Shown: positions 34,801 through 49,800 of the stretch, piece after piece
How positions within the stretch are numbered: the stretch's first letter is position 1
Layout of the letters: each line of letters begins with the position of its first letter
Source of the DNA: Trileptium ribeirensis
Taxonomy: Eukaryota > Nematoda > Enoplea > Enoplida > Thoracostomopsidae
Length of the DNA stretch: 64,000 nucleotides
Assembly (NCBI GenBank): GCA_030248225.1
Contig: JASANE010028269.1
Location: 1-64,000, forward strand
Direction: 5' to 3'
Notes under the pieces: model-generated
Told to the model about the DNA's origin: nothing
Seen by the model: only the letters and a program-made list of their open reading frames with translations
The model's database searches: none
Position numbers and translations under genes: made by a program

Positions 34801-37800
34801 CAATGTACTAGATTCAAGTACGCTGCGTTAGCAAAGGAGAAGAGACAATAGTATCGGGGTACAATTCTACTGCTTATGCTACCATACGAATAGCTAAATA
34901 TGATGACAAAGTATACAGGGTACAATTTTATATATCAAGAATATAAAACAATATCATACTACAATCAATAGTTCAACAGAATAGTGCGATACGATTCAAT
35001 ATATCAATAAATAGTACGGTACATTCGAATGACATGACATGACAGCAGGAAATAACTTGTAATATTTATTGCAAACTCATATCCTAATAATTCATTATAA
35101 AAGCCTTAATCCTAAGTAGCTAAAATAAGATATTTATGATCCAATTTTGCTCCTAGGCAAATCTTTTAAAATTAATTTACTTGACAAAGTCCTAACGCTC
35201 ACTCTCGAGTCAGAATTGGTTACTACCAAGGACGTGGTTATTATACGCAATTCTATACGTATAGAAATTTTGAGCGTTAAATTTATAGCAGTCTCTTTTA
35301 CTTGGCTTGGGTCTGACTTATCCGGTGGCTAGTTCATCGGGACTTAGGATACCTAGTTTGACTGGTAAAAAGTGCCAATACCACAAAAGTTTATTAAAAT
35401 AAATAGGAAACAATGATAATAGGGAATCGGAAGGAACATGGAAAGTACAGTGCGGATCCGGCGTCCACTAGTAGTAATTTTAGTAACACCATCCTTGCTC
35501 AATATCAGCTACGTACCATAATGAGCAAAGTGAAAGTTTATTAAATATGTTATATATATATACGTATGGTTTAATAGGTACTCAGATTCGAATTAATCGT
35601 GACTTATTCTTATTGTGTGTATGCGTTTTGTGATTTGTACTGGTGAACTACTGCGAACCAAAAACTCGTGCAGCGCGAACATACTGATTCGTCTCGTAGG
35701 TCGCGGTAAAATGGATCACAACCGATTTTCTACCACCTACATTTTCTTAGGAATTGTTTTCCTAAGAAATTTTATGATTACCTTTATACACGATGTCTAC
35801 CTTCTCAAACGTGGGGAATTAATGTTTATTATCAGAGAGTTTTGTTTTTGAATTTTGCTGCCGAACTTTTTCACTTTTTCTAATCGGGACAGCTAACCCC
35901 GACTGTCGGCTTTTTTTATTCCAGTCTTCGACCAAATGGATGCTGTTGATGGTTTCGGTCTTTTATTGCATTAATCAATTGGATTTAAAATCGTAACTTC
36001 TACCGATCCAATGGCAATTCCTTAGGTTCTTTTGGATTGGAAGTAATTATTACGCTCGTTCAATTTTACGAGAGTCGTCTACAGGTGCCCAAATTTTACC
36101 ATCCCGTCCCTCATGAAAACCGTTTCAAAAGTTATCAAAAATATGTGACAAACCCAAAACTTGGGACACGCACAGACAGACATACGGCAATTACATTATA
36201 ATATGGTTTAAGGGGGATCCCCCAATTAGGGGGTACATCCCCCTTGCAAATGTTCGTCGATACTTTCGGTACGTCTTAAAGAAATGAAACAAAAAGTTTG
36301 CCAAAATCCTTGAAGCGTTGAAAACTTACACCATGAAAACCAATAAAATGACACTATTTTTTAATTCAAAGGGGGGTGGGTTGTGAAAAAAGTGTAGATG
36401 TTGCCCAAAAATATTGTCCCTGCATTCTCATATCCATTTCCTATCCAACAAAAAAAAACTGCATAAAAATCCATAAGGGTCCACAAACTAAAAGAAACAA
36501 AACAAAAGTATTTTGTCAAAATCCATCAAATCGTCCTCGAAATATTACAAATTTTACGGTGTTTCAGTTTTCGCGATTGGGGGAATTCCTTCTTAGTGGG
36601 TCGATTCTTTCGGCACGTCTTAAAGAAATCCATGAAGCAGTTGAAAAGTTACAGCAGGAAAACCTATAAAATGACACTATTTTTTAATTCAAAGTGGGGT
36701 GGGTTGTGAAAAAAACCGTAAGGAATGTCCAAAAATATTATCCATGCATTCCCATATTCGATTTCCTACCCAATAAAAAACCGCACAAAAATCCATAAAC
36801 GGTTTCAAAAGTTATGGTCAAAAATATATGACAAACCCAAAACTTGGGACACACAGACAGACAGACAGACATGCGGCAATTACATTATAAGATATAATAC
36901 TGTTAAAATATTAATATTACTAAACCCTTGCTTAGTACATAAATATTAATTGCTACCTACATACTGATTTATTTTATATTTAAAGAATTTAGAAATATAT
37001 TTATGTATTAAAGTTATATTAATTTATTATGTAATACTTACTTAATAGAGATATAAATAATGTATTTAAGTAACTAATATAACAATTATTTCTAACTTAT
37101 TCAAATACTCAAATTATGAAGCGATACTCATCTATTCCATGTACTCATAGCATAGCGAAGTCCGTGAACTCATAGCGGATTTGTACGGGACCGGTCTCAT
37201 CGATAAGTCCAGAAGTTGTGTGCCAGAAAAGTCTGACCAGCTCCTACAAATTCCAAAGCGTTCCGGGCTATGGGCCAGAGCAGCGACGGCCCTCAATTTC
37301 GAAGATTCGGATTTGACACTTTAAAAGTTGTTTAGTAAAATTTTCTGATTTTTTTCGGAATTTGAAATTTATGTTCCGTACCTAGAAATTTCGTATTTTT
37401 GTGAAATTTGGTGCTAGCTGCACGGCGAACAGCCACAACTCAATATGCTTTTGCACTGGCAGGGGCGGTCGGGACGGGTTTCCTGGCTTACTAATTTTCC
37501 TTACGGCTGTTCGAAACTCGCTTTTCTTAGTGACATACCTTCATGTCAGATTTTTACAGTCGACACAAGTTACAAAGCCAAATGATACAAGTGCAAATCG
37601 CAGGTCCAGACTGGCAAGTTACCGCAAGATACTTCTCACCAACCCGTTCCGTGGTATACATAAGGCCTGTTGGTACAGTATTTACATATGAATACAGGTA
37701 CATATCAAAATGCGCCACAACGAATGAGGGTGGTGGGTCGGGACTGGTAAGGTACCAGGAGGTATCCTACCAGACCTGGCCGACCAGAAGCATATTAATT

Positions 37801-40800
37801 ATACGCGAATTATTAAAATAGTGAACAGATATATAAGCCATGCAATATTTCACATGACTAACACATACGTCAACAACATTCATAGAGTCATTTACGAACA
37901 ATACAATAAAGGCACAAATCAAATAGTTCGCATACTCTTTGTACACTTATCGTGTAGATACAAATCATGCATGTAAATAGATTGAATATTCGGTTATTGT
38001 TCTTACTATTTGTTATAGGTAATACAATGAACGATAAATCTTACAGTTACAACGGTAGGGCATACAATTGCAACAATAGATCATACACGACGGTAAACCC
38101 AAATAATTCCAAATTCTTCAAAGTTAGAAGTGCTCGATCAGATACACACATGTACGCGCTCTGTGGAGGAAGCTTGGATTATGTTCAAGGCAACTGATCT
38201 ATAGCGAACATGACCTCAGGTTTAGTAATGTTGCCCATTACACTGTGAGGATTAATTGCGTAACGATCCAGATTGTATCTGTTACATTTATGTTTCGGAT
38301 TCCCTGGGTCAATGCCCTCTGACAATTAAGCCACAAGTAAAACCCCAGTAACATAAAAAATGAGAAAATTTTTTTACTATAACCCGACTTTTGTATTTAC
38401 AATTTTGATTAAATTTTTATGAAAAAATTCGCTCAGAAGTTTTTCAATGTTTTTACTGCTTTTGATAACTTTTCAACGTTTTTGTTAAAAACTCTGAGTT
38501 TTGAAAATATTGAGATTTTAAAGGTTGGAGTTTGAACTGGGCAGCGTATGCCCATTTCACGCTCAGTGGAAAAGTCCGATTCATTGCCTCTACTCCCCTG
38601 GTAAATTTTCAGTGGATAGAGAAGCCATCAAGACACAGCTTTACGAATTATGTGTCAAATATTTCCTTGAGATATTCAATTTCAAAAGACGGGTGTAGAT
38701 GGATTACTGCTAATGTCCGACCACTGGCTCCTCTGGCCACCGACCCCCCTCCCTCGGAAGTATCAACCCTCAACTTTTTATTGTGACCCGAAAAACTTTC
38801 ATCTCCGCCCAACATGCAAATTTTGGTATTTATTGCCAAACTCAGTTATAGGATGCCGTTATAGTTATAAATTATGAAGCTATACTCATCTATTCCATGT
38901 ACTCATAGCATAGCTAAATCCGTGAACTCATAGCGGATTTGTACGGGACTGGTCTCATCGATAAGTCTAAAAGTTCTGTGCCAGAAAAGTCTGACCAGCT
39001 CCTACAAATTCCAAAGCGTTCCGGGCTATGGGCCAGAGCAGCGACGGCCCTCAATTTCGAAGATTCGGATTTGACACTTTAAAAGTTGTTTAGTAAAATT
39101 TTCTGATTTTTTTCGGAATTTGAAATTTATGTTCCGTACCTAGAAATTTCGTATTTTTGTGAAATTTGGTGCTCGCTGCACGGCGAACAGCCACAACTCA
39201 ATATGCTTTTGCACTGGCAGGGGCGGTCGGGACGGGTTTCCCGTTGTACTAATTTTCCTTACGGCTATTCGAAACTCGCTTTTCTTAGTGACATACCTTC
39301 ATGTCAGATTTTTACAGTCGACACAAGTTACAAAGCCAAATGATACAAGTGCAAATCGCAGGTCCAGACTGGCAAGTTACCGCAAGATACTTCTCACCAA
39401 CCCGTTCCGTGGTATACATAAGGCCTGTTGGTACAGTATTTACATATGAATACAGGTACATATCAAAATGCGCCACAACGAATGAGGGTGGTGGGTCGGG
39501 ACCGGTAAGGTACCAGGAGGTATCCTACCAGACCTGGCCGACCAGAAGCATATTAATTATACATACGCGAATAATTAAAATAGTGAACAGATATATAAGC
39601 CATGCAATATTTCACATGACTAACACATACGTCAACAACATTCATAGAGTCATTTACGAACAATACAATAAAGGCACAAATCAAATAGTTCGCATACTCT
39701 TTGTACACTTATCGTGTAGATACAAATCATGCATGTAAATAGATTGAATATTCGGTTATTGTTCTTACTATTTGTTATAGGTAATACAATGAACGATAAA
39801 TCTTACAGTTACAACGGTAGGGCATACAATTGCAACAATAGATCATACACGACGGTAAACCCAAATAATTCCAAATTCTTCAAAGTTAGAAGTGCTCGAT
39901 CAGATACACACATGTACGCGCTCTGTGGAGGAAGCTTGGATTATGTTCAAGGCAACTGATCTATAGCGAACATGACCTCAGGTTTAGTAATGTTGCCCAT
40001 TACACTGTGAGGATTAATTGCGTAACGATCCAGATTGTATCTGTTACATTTATGTTTCGGATTCCCTGGGTCAATGCCCTCTGACAATTAAGCCACAAGT
40101 AAAACCCCAGTAACATAAAAAATGAGAAAATTTTTTTACTATAACCCGACTTTTGTATTTACAATTTTGATTAAATTTTTATGAAAAAATTCGCTCAGAA
40201 GTTTTTCAATGTTTTTACTGCTTTTGATAACTTTTCAACGTTTTTGTTAAAAACTCTGAGTTTTGAAAATATTGAGATTTTAAGGTTGGAGTTTGAACTG
40301 GGCAGCGTATGCCCATTTCACGCTCAGTGGAAAAGTCCGATTCATTGCCTCTACTCCCCTGGTAAATTTTCAGTGGATAGAGAAGCCATCAAGACACAGC
40401 TTTACGAATTATGTGTCAAATATTTCCTTGAGATATTCAATTTCAAAAGACGGGTGTAGATGGATTACTGCTAATGTCCGACCACTGGCTCCTCTGGCCA
40501 CCGACCCCCCTCCCTCGGAAGTATCAACCCTCAACTTTTTATTGTGACCCGAAAACTTTCATCTCCGCCAACATGCAAATTTTGGTATTTATTGCCAAAC
40601 TCAGTTATAGGATGCAGTTATAGTTATAAATTATGAAGCTATACTCATCTATTCCATGTACTCATAGCATAGCTAAATCCGTGAACTCATAGCGGATTTG
40701 TACGGGACCGGTCTCATCGATAAGTCTAAAAGTTCTGTGCCAGAAAAGTCTGACCAGCTCCTACAAATTCCAAAGCGTTCCGGGTTATGGGCCAGAGCAG

Positions 40801-43800
40801 CGACGGCCCTCAATTTCGAAGATTCGGACTTGACACTTTAAAAGTTGTTTAGTAAAATTTTCTGATTTTTTCGGAATTTGAAATTTATGTTCCGTACCTA
40901 GAAATTTCGTATTTTTGTGAAATTTGGTGCTCGCTGCACGGCGAACAGCCACAACTCAATATGCTTTTGCACTGGCAGGGGCGGTCGGTACGGGTTTCCT
41001 GGCTTACTAGTTTTCCTTACGGCTGTTCGAAACTCGCTTTTCTTAGTGACATACCTTCATGTCAGATTTTTACAGTCGACACAAGTTACAAAGCCAAATG
41101 ATACAAGTGCAAATCGCAGGTCCAGACTGGTAAGTTACCGCAAGATACCTTTCACCAGCCCGTTCCGTGGTATACATAAGGCCGGTTGGTACAGTATTTA
41201 CATACGAATACAGGTACATATCAAAATGCGACACAACGAATTAGGGTGGTGGGTCGGGATCGGTAAGGTACTAGGAGGTATCCTACCAGACCTGGCCGAC
41301 CAGAAGCATATTAATTATACGCGAATTATTAAAATAGTGAACAGATATATAAGCCATGCAAATTTCACATGACTAACACATACGTCAACAACAATCATAG
41401 AGTCATTTACAAACAATACAATAAAGGCACAAATCAAATAGTTCGCATACTCTTTGTACACTTCTCGTGTAGATACAAATCATGCATGTAAATAGATTGA
41501 ATATTTGGTTATTGTTCATACTATTTGTTATAGATAATACAATGAACGATAAATCTTACAGTTACAACGGTAGGGCATACAATTGCAACAATAGATCATA
41601 CACGACGGTAAACCCAAATAATTCCAAATTCTTCAAAGTTAGAAGTGCTCGAGCAATTCATTCTCGATCAGATACACACATGTACGCGCTCAGTGGAGCA
41701 ACCTTGGATTATGTTCAAGGCAACTGATCTATAGCGAACATGACCTCAGGCTTAGTAATGTTGCCCATTACACTTTGTGAGGATTAATTGCGTAACGATC
41801 CAGATTGTATCTGTCACATTTATGTTTCGGACTCCCTAGGTTAATGCACTCTGACAATTAAGCCACAAATAAGAACCTCAGTAGCATAAAAAATGAGAAA
41901 TTTTTTTACTATAAACCGACTTTTGTATTTACAATTTTGATTAAATTTTTATGAAAAAATTCGCTGAGAAGTTTTTCAATGTTTTTACTGCTTTTGATAA
42001 CTTTTCAACGTTTTTGTTAAAAACTCTGAGTTTTGAAAGTTTTGAGATCTTAAAGGTTGGAGTTTGAACTAGGCAGCGTATACCCATTTCACGCTTTGTG
42101 GAAAAGTCCGATGCATTGCCTCTACTCCCGTGGTAAATTTTCAGTGGATGGAGAAGCCATCAAGACACAGCTTTACGAATTATGTCAAATGTTTCCTTGG
42201 GATATTCAATTTCAAAAGATTGGGGTGTAGGTGGATTACTGCTAATGTCCGATCACTGGCTCCTCTGGCTACCGACCCCCCTCCCTCGGAAGTTTCAATC
42301 CTCAACTTTTTATTGTGACCCGAAAAACTTTCATCTCCGCCCAACGTAACATGCAAATTTTGGTATTTATTGCTAAACTAAGTTATAGAATGCAGTAATA
42401 CAGACGCAGACATTATGTAAATCTCACATAATATACAATATATACATATATACATGCATATAAAACATAAATGTATATATATACATAATATATATATACA
42501 TATATATCTGGCCTGTCCACAGCCCTGCGACAAGTGGGAGGGGGAACTTCGGGGGGCCCCATCTTCATTCTCGGTGAGAAATTAAAAGTGGGGGATAAAT
42601 TTTGTTTAAAAATACTAAGTATTTCCATATTTTCATGCATTTTTACTACCGTGAATGTATTTTCAAGCTAAAAACAATATTTTAGCATTATAAATAGCGA
42701 TAATTAATGCTTAAAAAACAATTTGCAAACAAAAAACATAAATTTTCAGACTTAAAAAATTTTTGGAATTAGTTGAAACATGGTGGTTTCGGATAAGTGG
42801 GGGGACGGACATGGGGGAAAATCTCACAAACATGGGCGATTTGAAAAGTGGGGGTCCCCCCATCCCCACTGTGGACAGACCAGTATATAAATCTATTGAA
42901 TTCTGAGTGAGTGAGCGAAAGCTTGAAATCTCTATTTGTGCCCTTTAGTTAAGCGCGAAGCCCGATTCCAACATCTCCCCGAAAAAAACAGGTCAAAGGG
43001 GATCGGATTGGGCCCAAAAAATTTCTTTACTTACTGTAGCTCGACAACCAGTTATGTATCAGAGTCAAATTAGGTTCATTTTGTAAAGCATACAAGTCTT
43101 TATAAATCTATATATATTGCTTTGCTACGAGGTTCTCTTACAATGCAGGATTTTGGTCAAAACGGATTCTAAAATAGTCACAAGAGACCCATAATACACG
43201 AACATGGTAATATTTTCGCAACAGCTTTAGGTATGTTTGGTCTCATTCTGTAGAGCAATTCATCTTCTAATAGCTGCAAATAGTGCAGCACTGTTGTCAT
43301 TATTTACACTGCAAGGGTTATTCAATGGTCCCATAGGACCCAAAATACACGAAAATGGTAATATTTCTTCAGTCGTTCATCCTTTTTGAGGTTATTGGTA
43401 TCATTTTTTATTCAGTCACTCACGCTTCAGTTTTTCGGCATCATTTTGGAGCAATTCATCCTCTATGTACTTGAAAATTGCCAGCACAATAATATGTATG
43501 TATATCTTCTCAACCATTCCAGCAACGCAGCTGATATTCGGTGACTCATTTTGCATTTTAATGCTCAGTATATCTATGCATATCTCTTTAAATTACATAT
43601 TCAACGCTCAGAATTCACCACCTTGGCGATAAGCTAAGCTACTAGTATAGTAAAATATTCGAACTCGGGGTTAGACTTCCCGCGGAGGCCCGCGAGAACC
43701 TCAGGTGAGGTTTTTCGCAGTGCCGAAATTAGCAAGTTATGTGCTATTGCTGTCAGAATTAGGTTTTTCGGTAAAATATCGAGGTAAAAATATAAAGCCT

Positions 43801-46800
43801 CATGGAGGAAAACCATGGTAAGTTAGTTATTTATTTGAAAATGCAATATTGATAATAAAGGTAATAATCTACATTAGCATTAGCCTAACTTTAAATCTTA
43901 ATTTTAGCGAATTTGGTTTGTTCAGGCAACGTAAGCCCAATTTGAGCACCACGCCCGCTTCTTTGCAGTAACATGATCAACTCATTTTGGCATTTTTTAT
44001 GCCCGATTCATAGAGACGACAGGGCACACTATGTTATATAACTGTTTAACGATTCAGTATGCAGTAATTGGCATTCTTTATCGCAGTTATTATTTTCTAC
44101 GCAAATAAAATAATACTAATCAGCGACGGTAGTGTACTGATTATCTTGGAATTGTGTGCTACTGCCAGTGACCATTTAGTTCAAACAGCCCCGGAAGGGG
44201 TTGGAAAGTTTGATTTAAACAATGTCATATACGGTCGAGCCTGTTTTGACATGTCCCGATGAGCATAGCTCAGAATAAAACGTTTGGTATTTCAGCTACT
44301 GGATTCATTGATCAGCAACTGTGGTGCAACATTTCGCGCAGAAGCGGCAACAAAAGAATTTGTAAGCGAACTGAGAAGCAAAGCTACTGGGGTAAGATCT
44401 AATAATGCTGAGATTTTTCAGTATGGGAGGTTTGTGTATTTGATCTGTTACTAATGTTAAAAACGGCATGTTTACTGGTTGTGAGCATGCGTAATGGTAT
44501 TTATTCATTCCAGATTTCGTTCATAAGGAATGGAACGTTCTTTACATTGGCGGCATGCACCTGCCAAAATGAATTCTGGTATATTCCAAAAATGTGAGCC
44601 GACCAGTTGCGATTATGAACAAAAATCAGACTGTTGAGTACTAAAGGTGATTTTCACTAATTTATCTTATCAGCATCATCAGTACATTTGTGGACTTCAG
44701 GGCTTCAGAGAGTACAGCAATCATGCATAGATTTGCTAGTTGCTAGTTCACACAAACGCGGGAGTATATCGACATAAAAAGTCATTTTAACAAAATTTGC
44801 TAAAGAGAATCCCTAATATAATTATCACGGGTTATTGTAGCACCAACTGTCCGTAGAAAACAGGCGAATTTTCATGCATGTCGTGAGTTTACAGAGCCAT
44901 ATACTTTCAAACGTTATCTTACACTATATAATATTTTTGCAAGTTGTAAAGCTTAATGTAGCACACTTCAAAAAGTCTGGCATCGAATGAAATAGTGTGG
45001 CACTGTTAAAAATTACATAAACTAAACGTAACAGTGTTCTTACAGAACGTAAAATGGATTTGACGTTTAAGGATAAAACTAAATAATTTTCAGGGAAGTC
45101 CCACAGAATCCGTACAATTTTGTTGGTTTGATTTGCAAAAGTGAAAATTTCAGATACGTTTGATGGGAGTAAAATTGTGTTTTACAAAAGGATTATGTAT
45201 GTCATACTTTAAGCATTTTTATGCACCACATTATTTATCTTTTATATTATGGTAACTGTGAAAGCAATAGTAACTGCGAAACTCACAATCTCGCTGCAAT
45301 CAGCAAAAAAAAATTAGAAATATAAGTCGTAATTACATGTATAGAGTGTTCATGTATGCCATAGACAGGGTGCCCGCGAGCGGGAAAATGCGGGAATTCG
45401 GTGCTTATAGCGGAAAAAGCGGGAAATGGGTGCCCAAAATAACCAAAAGCGGGAAATCAGTGGTGGAAGAACAAAAGTTGTATATCAAGGCCATAACGGG
45501 ATAGCGTCGTAAGTGACAAAAATTCGAAAATTGAAATTTTGACTCCAACTCGTAGAGAAAGCCGTGTGTATAAGCAACCCGTAGTATAAATGCAGGAAGT
45601 TTAGCAGTAGGTACTGGTTGATGCTCTTAATGGTAGCCGCTACTAAATAATCACCTAAAACGCGTCTTAGCCGTCCCCTGCGGTGTCTGTCGTTTCACTG
45701 CACTCTCGAATACAGCTTGATTGTAGCACTTAGATATAGCTAGTGTGCACAGTGTTGCTGCGCCCCCTTCCCAGCCTAACTTAACACAAATTGTACTTCA
45801 AGTATTATTTGGTAGTGTTTAGCGGTGCCAGCGGCTAGTATAACTTCCTGTTTCATGTTTGTTACTGTTTCAATGATTCCGCTAGGAAGTCTAGGTTACA
45901 GGAGTTTAAGGAAGATTGCAGATTTATGAAATGAAATTGCAGATTTATGGGCTCCATAATATTGAAAAATACCAAATTGCTATGCTTCGTAATTCACTGT
46001 ATGTTGACAATTCAATAGGCGACTTACGCTAATTCTGATTCATCCGTTTTAGATGTTGAAATAGAGATTAGAACTTCGCGAGTGTTGTGACCCTGTCAAC
46101 TGACCTTATCGGAATAAGCGGGAATTCGCACCAAAAAAGCGGGAATTTGCACCAAAAAAGGCGGGAAATCGGCGATCGAAGATGCGCGGGCACCCTGCAT
46201 AGATCATAACAACAAATTTCCTGTTTAGTACCCCATATCGTAGAGCATGCCGATGGTATCTCGAAAATTGGCACCAGAACGCTGCCAAGCTGAATTATAG
46301 GCATTCTGTGAAAGATATATTGTATTCGAACAATGGTGTTTTGCGAACTATGAATCAAGACGCATATGACAAAAATATAATGGAGCGATGCTAATTGTGG
46401 GCGCTTTAAAGCTTTTAATGGTGAGCCATGGTTTTGTTATAGAGCAATTCAAAGATTGGTGAACGAACTAGACAATTGTTGTGTAGATGGGCTGAAGAAG
46501 AATATGAAAAAGATCCCTCTCTCAGATACTCGTAAGTTGGCAAATTTATCAACTACGTAAGATTTGCTACAAATTTAGCTCAAATACTGAACTAATATAA
46601 TCCAAAAGATCGTATGATGGTAATGATGTAGTAAATTTAACATTGAAATGCGTCTCATTTTAAGGAACCAGCGCATGTAGAAGCCGCGATATCCTTCGTG
46701 ATGAACTCTTAATGCCATGCAAAAATTAGAGATATTTGGTGAATTCATCGCACAGTGTTTTGTCTCTCAAATGGTAAAATCCGGCTTCAAGATGTTCACG

Positions 46801-49800
46801 CTTCGAAGTTTTTTCATAAGTTTGTTTGTTAAAGTGATCTTAATACCACATCACCCGGCACCAGCGCTGACATGGTCATTGGCTCCTTTTAAATTCGAGC
46901 AATAATTTATTGAAATTCTTATCTATCATCCTTCACAGCAGTTGTCATGCTCGAGCCTTGAAAGGTTCGATGAGCATTACACGGAGCGTAAAGCACACAT
47001 CGTGAGTTAGATGTATATATACTGAGGAAACGTTTATGCCTGTAGGTCGATTACAAGCCTACGAATTTAACTTATAATTGCAGGGATTAAGTGAGATCTG
47101 GTGGCACAGGTATGAGAGAGTGTGCTAAATTTCAACCGTATCCACGACTAAACTCCTCTCTGGTATTGACCATGTTTCGACAACGTAACGTGTTTATTGT
47201 AACCATGTAGCGTGTTTATTGCGCGAAAAATTTGTAATTCATTAGGGTTAAAGTGGAGCATGTTTCGTGAGCCATGTTTTCTGGTTCTGCTGAGAGTTTG
47301 TGAATCCCCGAAGTACGGAATTGTTTAACTTAATTTATTTGACATGTCTGATGCTGTTTTTAATGTGGATTCATTGTTATGGTCACATTTTTCTAGTATC
47401 CTATATGACGTCGTGTTGTTAGTATATATAATACTTCGAACTTTCATGTGCATACTTGCAAAATTTGCTTCACTTTCTCGTAGTAGCACGGTTTTATAGG
47501 TAGGTTATTATCTGCTAGCCTGAATACATTAACTTAGCCTAAATGATTATGCGCGCAAATGGTTGTAGGCAACAGTTGCGCAGAGAATCGAACAGCTCAA
47601 TCTATATAATAATGTTGCACCCTACAAGCAAAAATGTGTTCTGAGAGAATACTTTGGAAAGTCCTAATATACCAAATATGCCCGTCCTGGGTGCCGGCTT
47701 CTTGATTTTGCTATAATTTCCTGAGATTTGATACTCCTAGAATTTTCTGGAATGTCGTCTTAGAACAAGAACGTCATTTTCTGGAGTTTTTAGCAAATGT
47801 TTCCTGGATAATGACACACCATTTTGAATTTTTTACCGGACATGATTCATCCTTATGTCAGTTTTGAAACTAAACGTGTAAAAAATCTTATGATGCGAAA
47901 AAAGCGAACGTGGTCAAAAACGATCGGAAACGAATATTGGATTACCTGCAACAGGTTAAGGCCAAATAAAGCTACACAATCTGAGGCATCTAAATTCGCT
48001 GGAAAAGTGACGGAACTTAAGCCGAAACTGAATTAAACGTGAGTTGATGAAACATGAATTTGATATTTGTGTTGCAATTTCATTTAGTTCGAATTTTCAT
48101 GGTAAAAATTTCCTGGAAAATCTAAATTGTTTTTCTTTGGAATTTTGAGGCTTATTTAAACGGCAGGCACCCGGCCGGTGCAAGGATACGTATAACAACA
48201 ACAGCTCTCCAGCGGTAATATTGTATTCAGCGCGCTCTAACATCTAAATAAAATGTTTTTGCGCTTGCACCCAGAAATAACATGCCACAAAAGCGGAAAA
48301 GCGTAAAAATTTCCTGGAAAAGCTAAATTGTTTTTTTTTGGAATTTTGAGGCTTATTTAAACGGCAGGCACCCGGCCGGTGCAAGGATACGATATAACAA
48401 CAACGGCTCTCCAGCGGTAATATTATTGTATTCAGCGCGCTCTAACATCTAAATAAAATGTTTTTGCGCTTGCACTCAGAAATAGCATGCCACAAAAGCG
48501 GAAAAGGCCTATTCTGTTTGAATAGGTCGGCAGACCCTGAAACACCCCATTTGCCATGCCATGGCACGATACCTTACATCAGTCATAGGTCTCGACGGCG
48601 ATACTGTTGTATGAAGCCGGTGTGATGCTCGTAGCCAGCAATAACATGTGACATAACAGAAATGGTCTTGAATATGAATCGACATGCCCTATTTGGACAC
48701 ATAGCGACCCATAGAGTCGCCTGACAAAAAGTGTAGTGCAGCAAAGTTATTGAGCTGATTTCGGAAGGTGATCTGTATCTCGGCATATAGGTCGCGAAGG
48801 AAAGATACCCGGATGACCAATTTTCACAAATGTGACCGTTGATCCAGTGGGACCATTTTGACCGGTCGGCAGGTTTAGCGGTTAATGAAAGGGCATACAC
48901 AGACCGAATCTGTGAACAAATAAAAGAGATTGTGAATATAAAATATAGATATATAAAATATAGATTGTGAATAAAATAGAGATAGGATGGACATCCTATC
49001 TCTACAGACGGACAACAAATAAATTTTTTACCATTGTTGCCTCTAGCAAAGATAGGATGAAATTCCACTGGTTTCGCTCACTCCGTTTCAATAGAAACCG
49101 TGTACCGGTATCAACATTTGGTCAAGTTAATCTAATTGTCATAAATTTGTTATTAGGTTGCTTAGTAAATCTAATTCTGACTGTCAAATTGAAGAATGTC
49201 TTGAAGTTGCGTTTAATTGGTCAAAAATATTTGTCTGTGACACTAATAAGTCATTTCATGGATTGATAGATTTTCGCAGATTTTTTTATTCTACGTGTAA
49301 TTAAATATAATTGTGCACCTTGTTTGTATGTGCGCTGCTCCAATGATTTTCTGTGCGAAGTCTCAGAAGACCATCGCGAATTGGAGACTGTTCACTTTAA
49401 ACTTTTTGTGTCGCCCAGAATTTTAAATCACTCATGATAGAGGTATCAATCATATCGAAAAATTAATCCTCTAATTGAGAGCTACAACATTGCTGTTTAA
49501 CAATTGTTTGTCAGAGCATCCGTTTTAGAGCTATGAGCTAAACTTTTAAAAGTATATACTAGAGTACGTGAAATTTTAAAAATTTTTAGTAAATTGGTTT
49601 CTTGTTTATTGGGGGTGGACGATGGTTTGATATAATTAGCACGTTAATTAAGTTGGCTTCGTTCTTTTAAAACTATATTGGATATAGTATTAACTCTCCT
49701 GTTGATGCAGGGGTTGATGGTGGTAAATTTTGGCACAACAACGCTCATGTTTTGCTATTTTTTCAAATAATTTGCATGTCGATGTGCTAAAACGGGCATA

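Larger units (their letters stand above)
37113..42399. repeat. Three tandem ~1,758-bp units
   Basis: Units start at 37113, 38871 and 40630, each with ATTATGAAGC and the block CTCATCTATTCCATGTACTC. Units 1 and 2 are almost identical; unit 3 is more diverged with small indels. They fill about half of STAM intron 2. No transposase or RT motif found inside. Confidence 0.93.
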
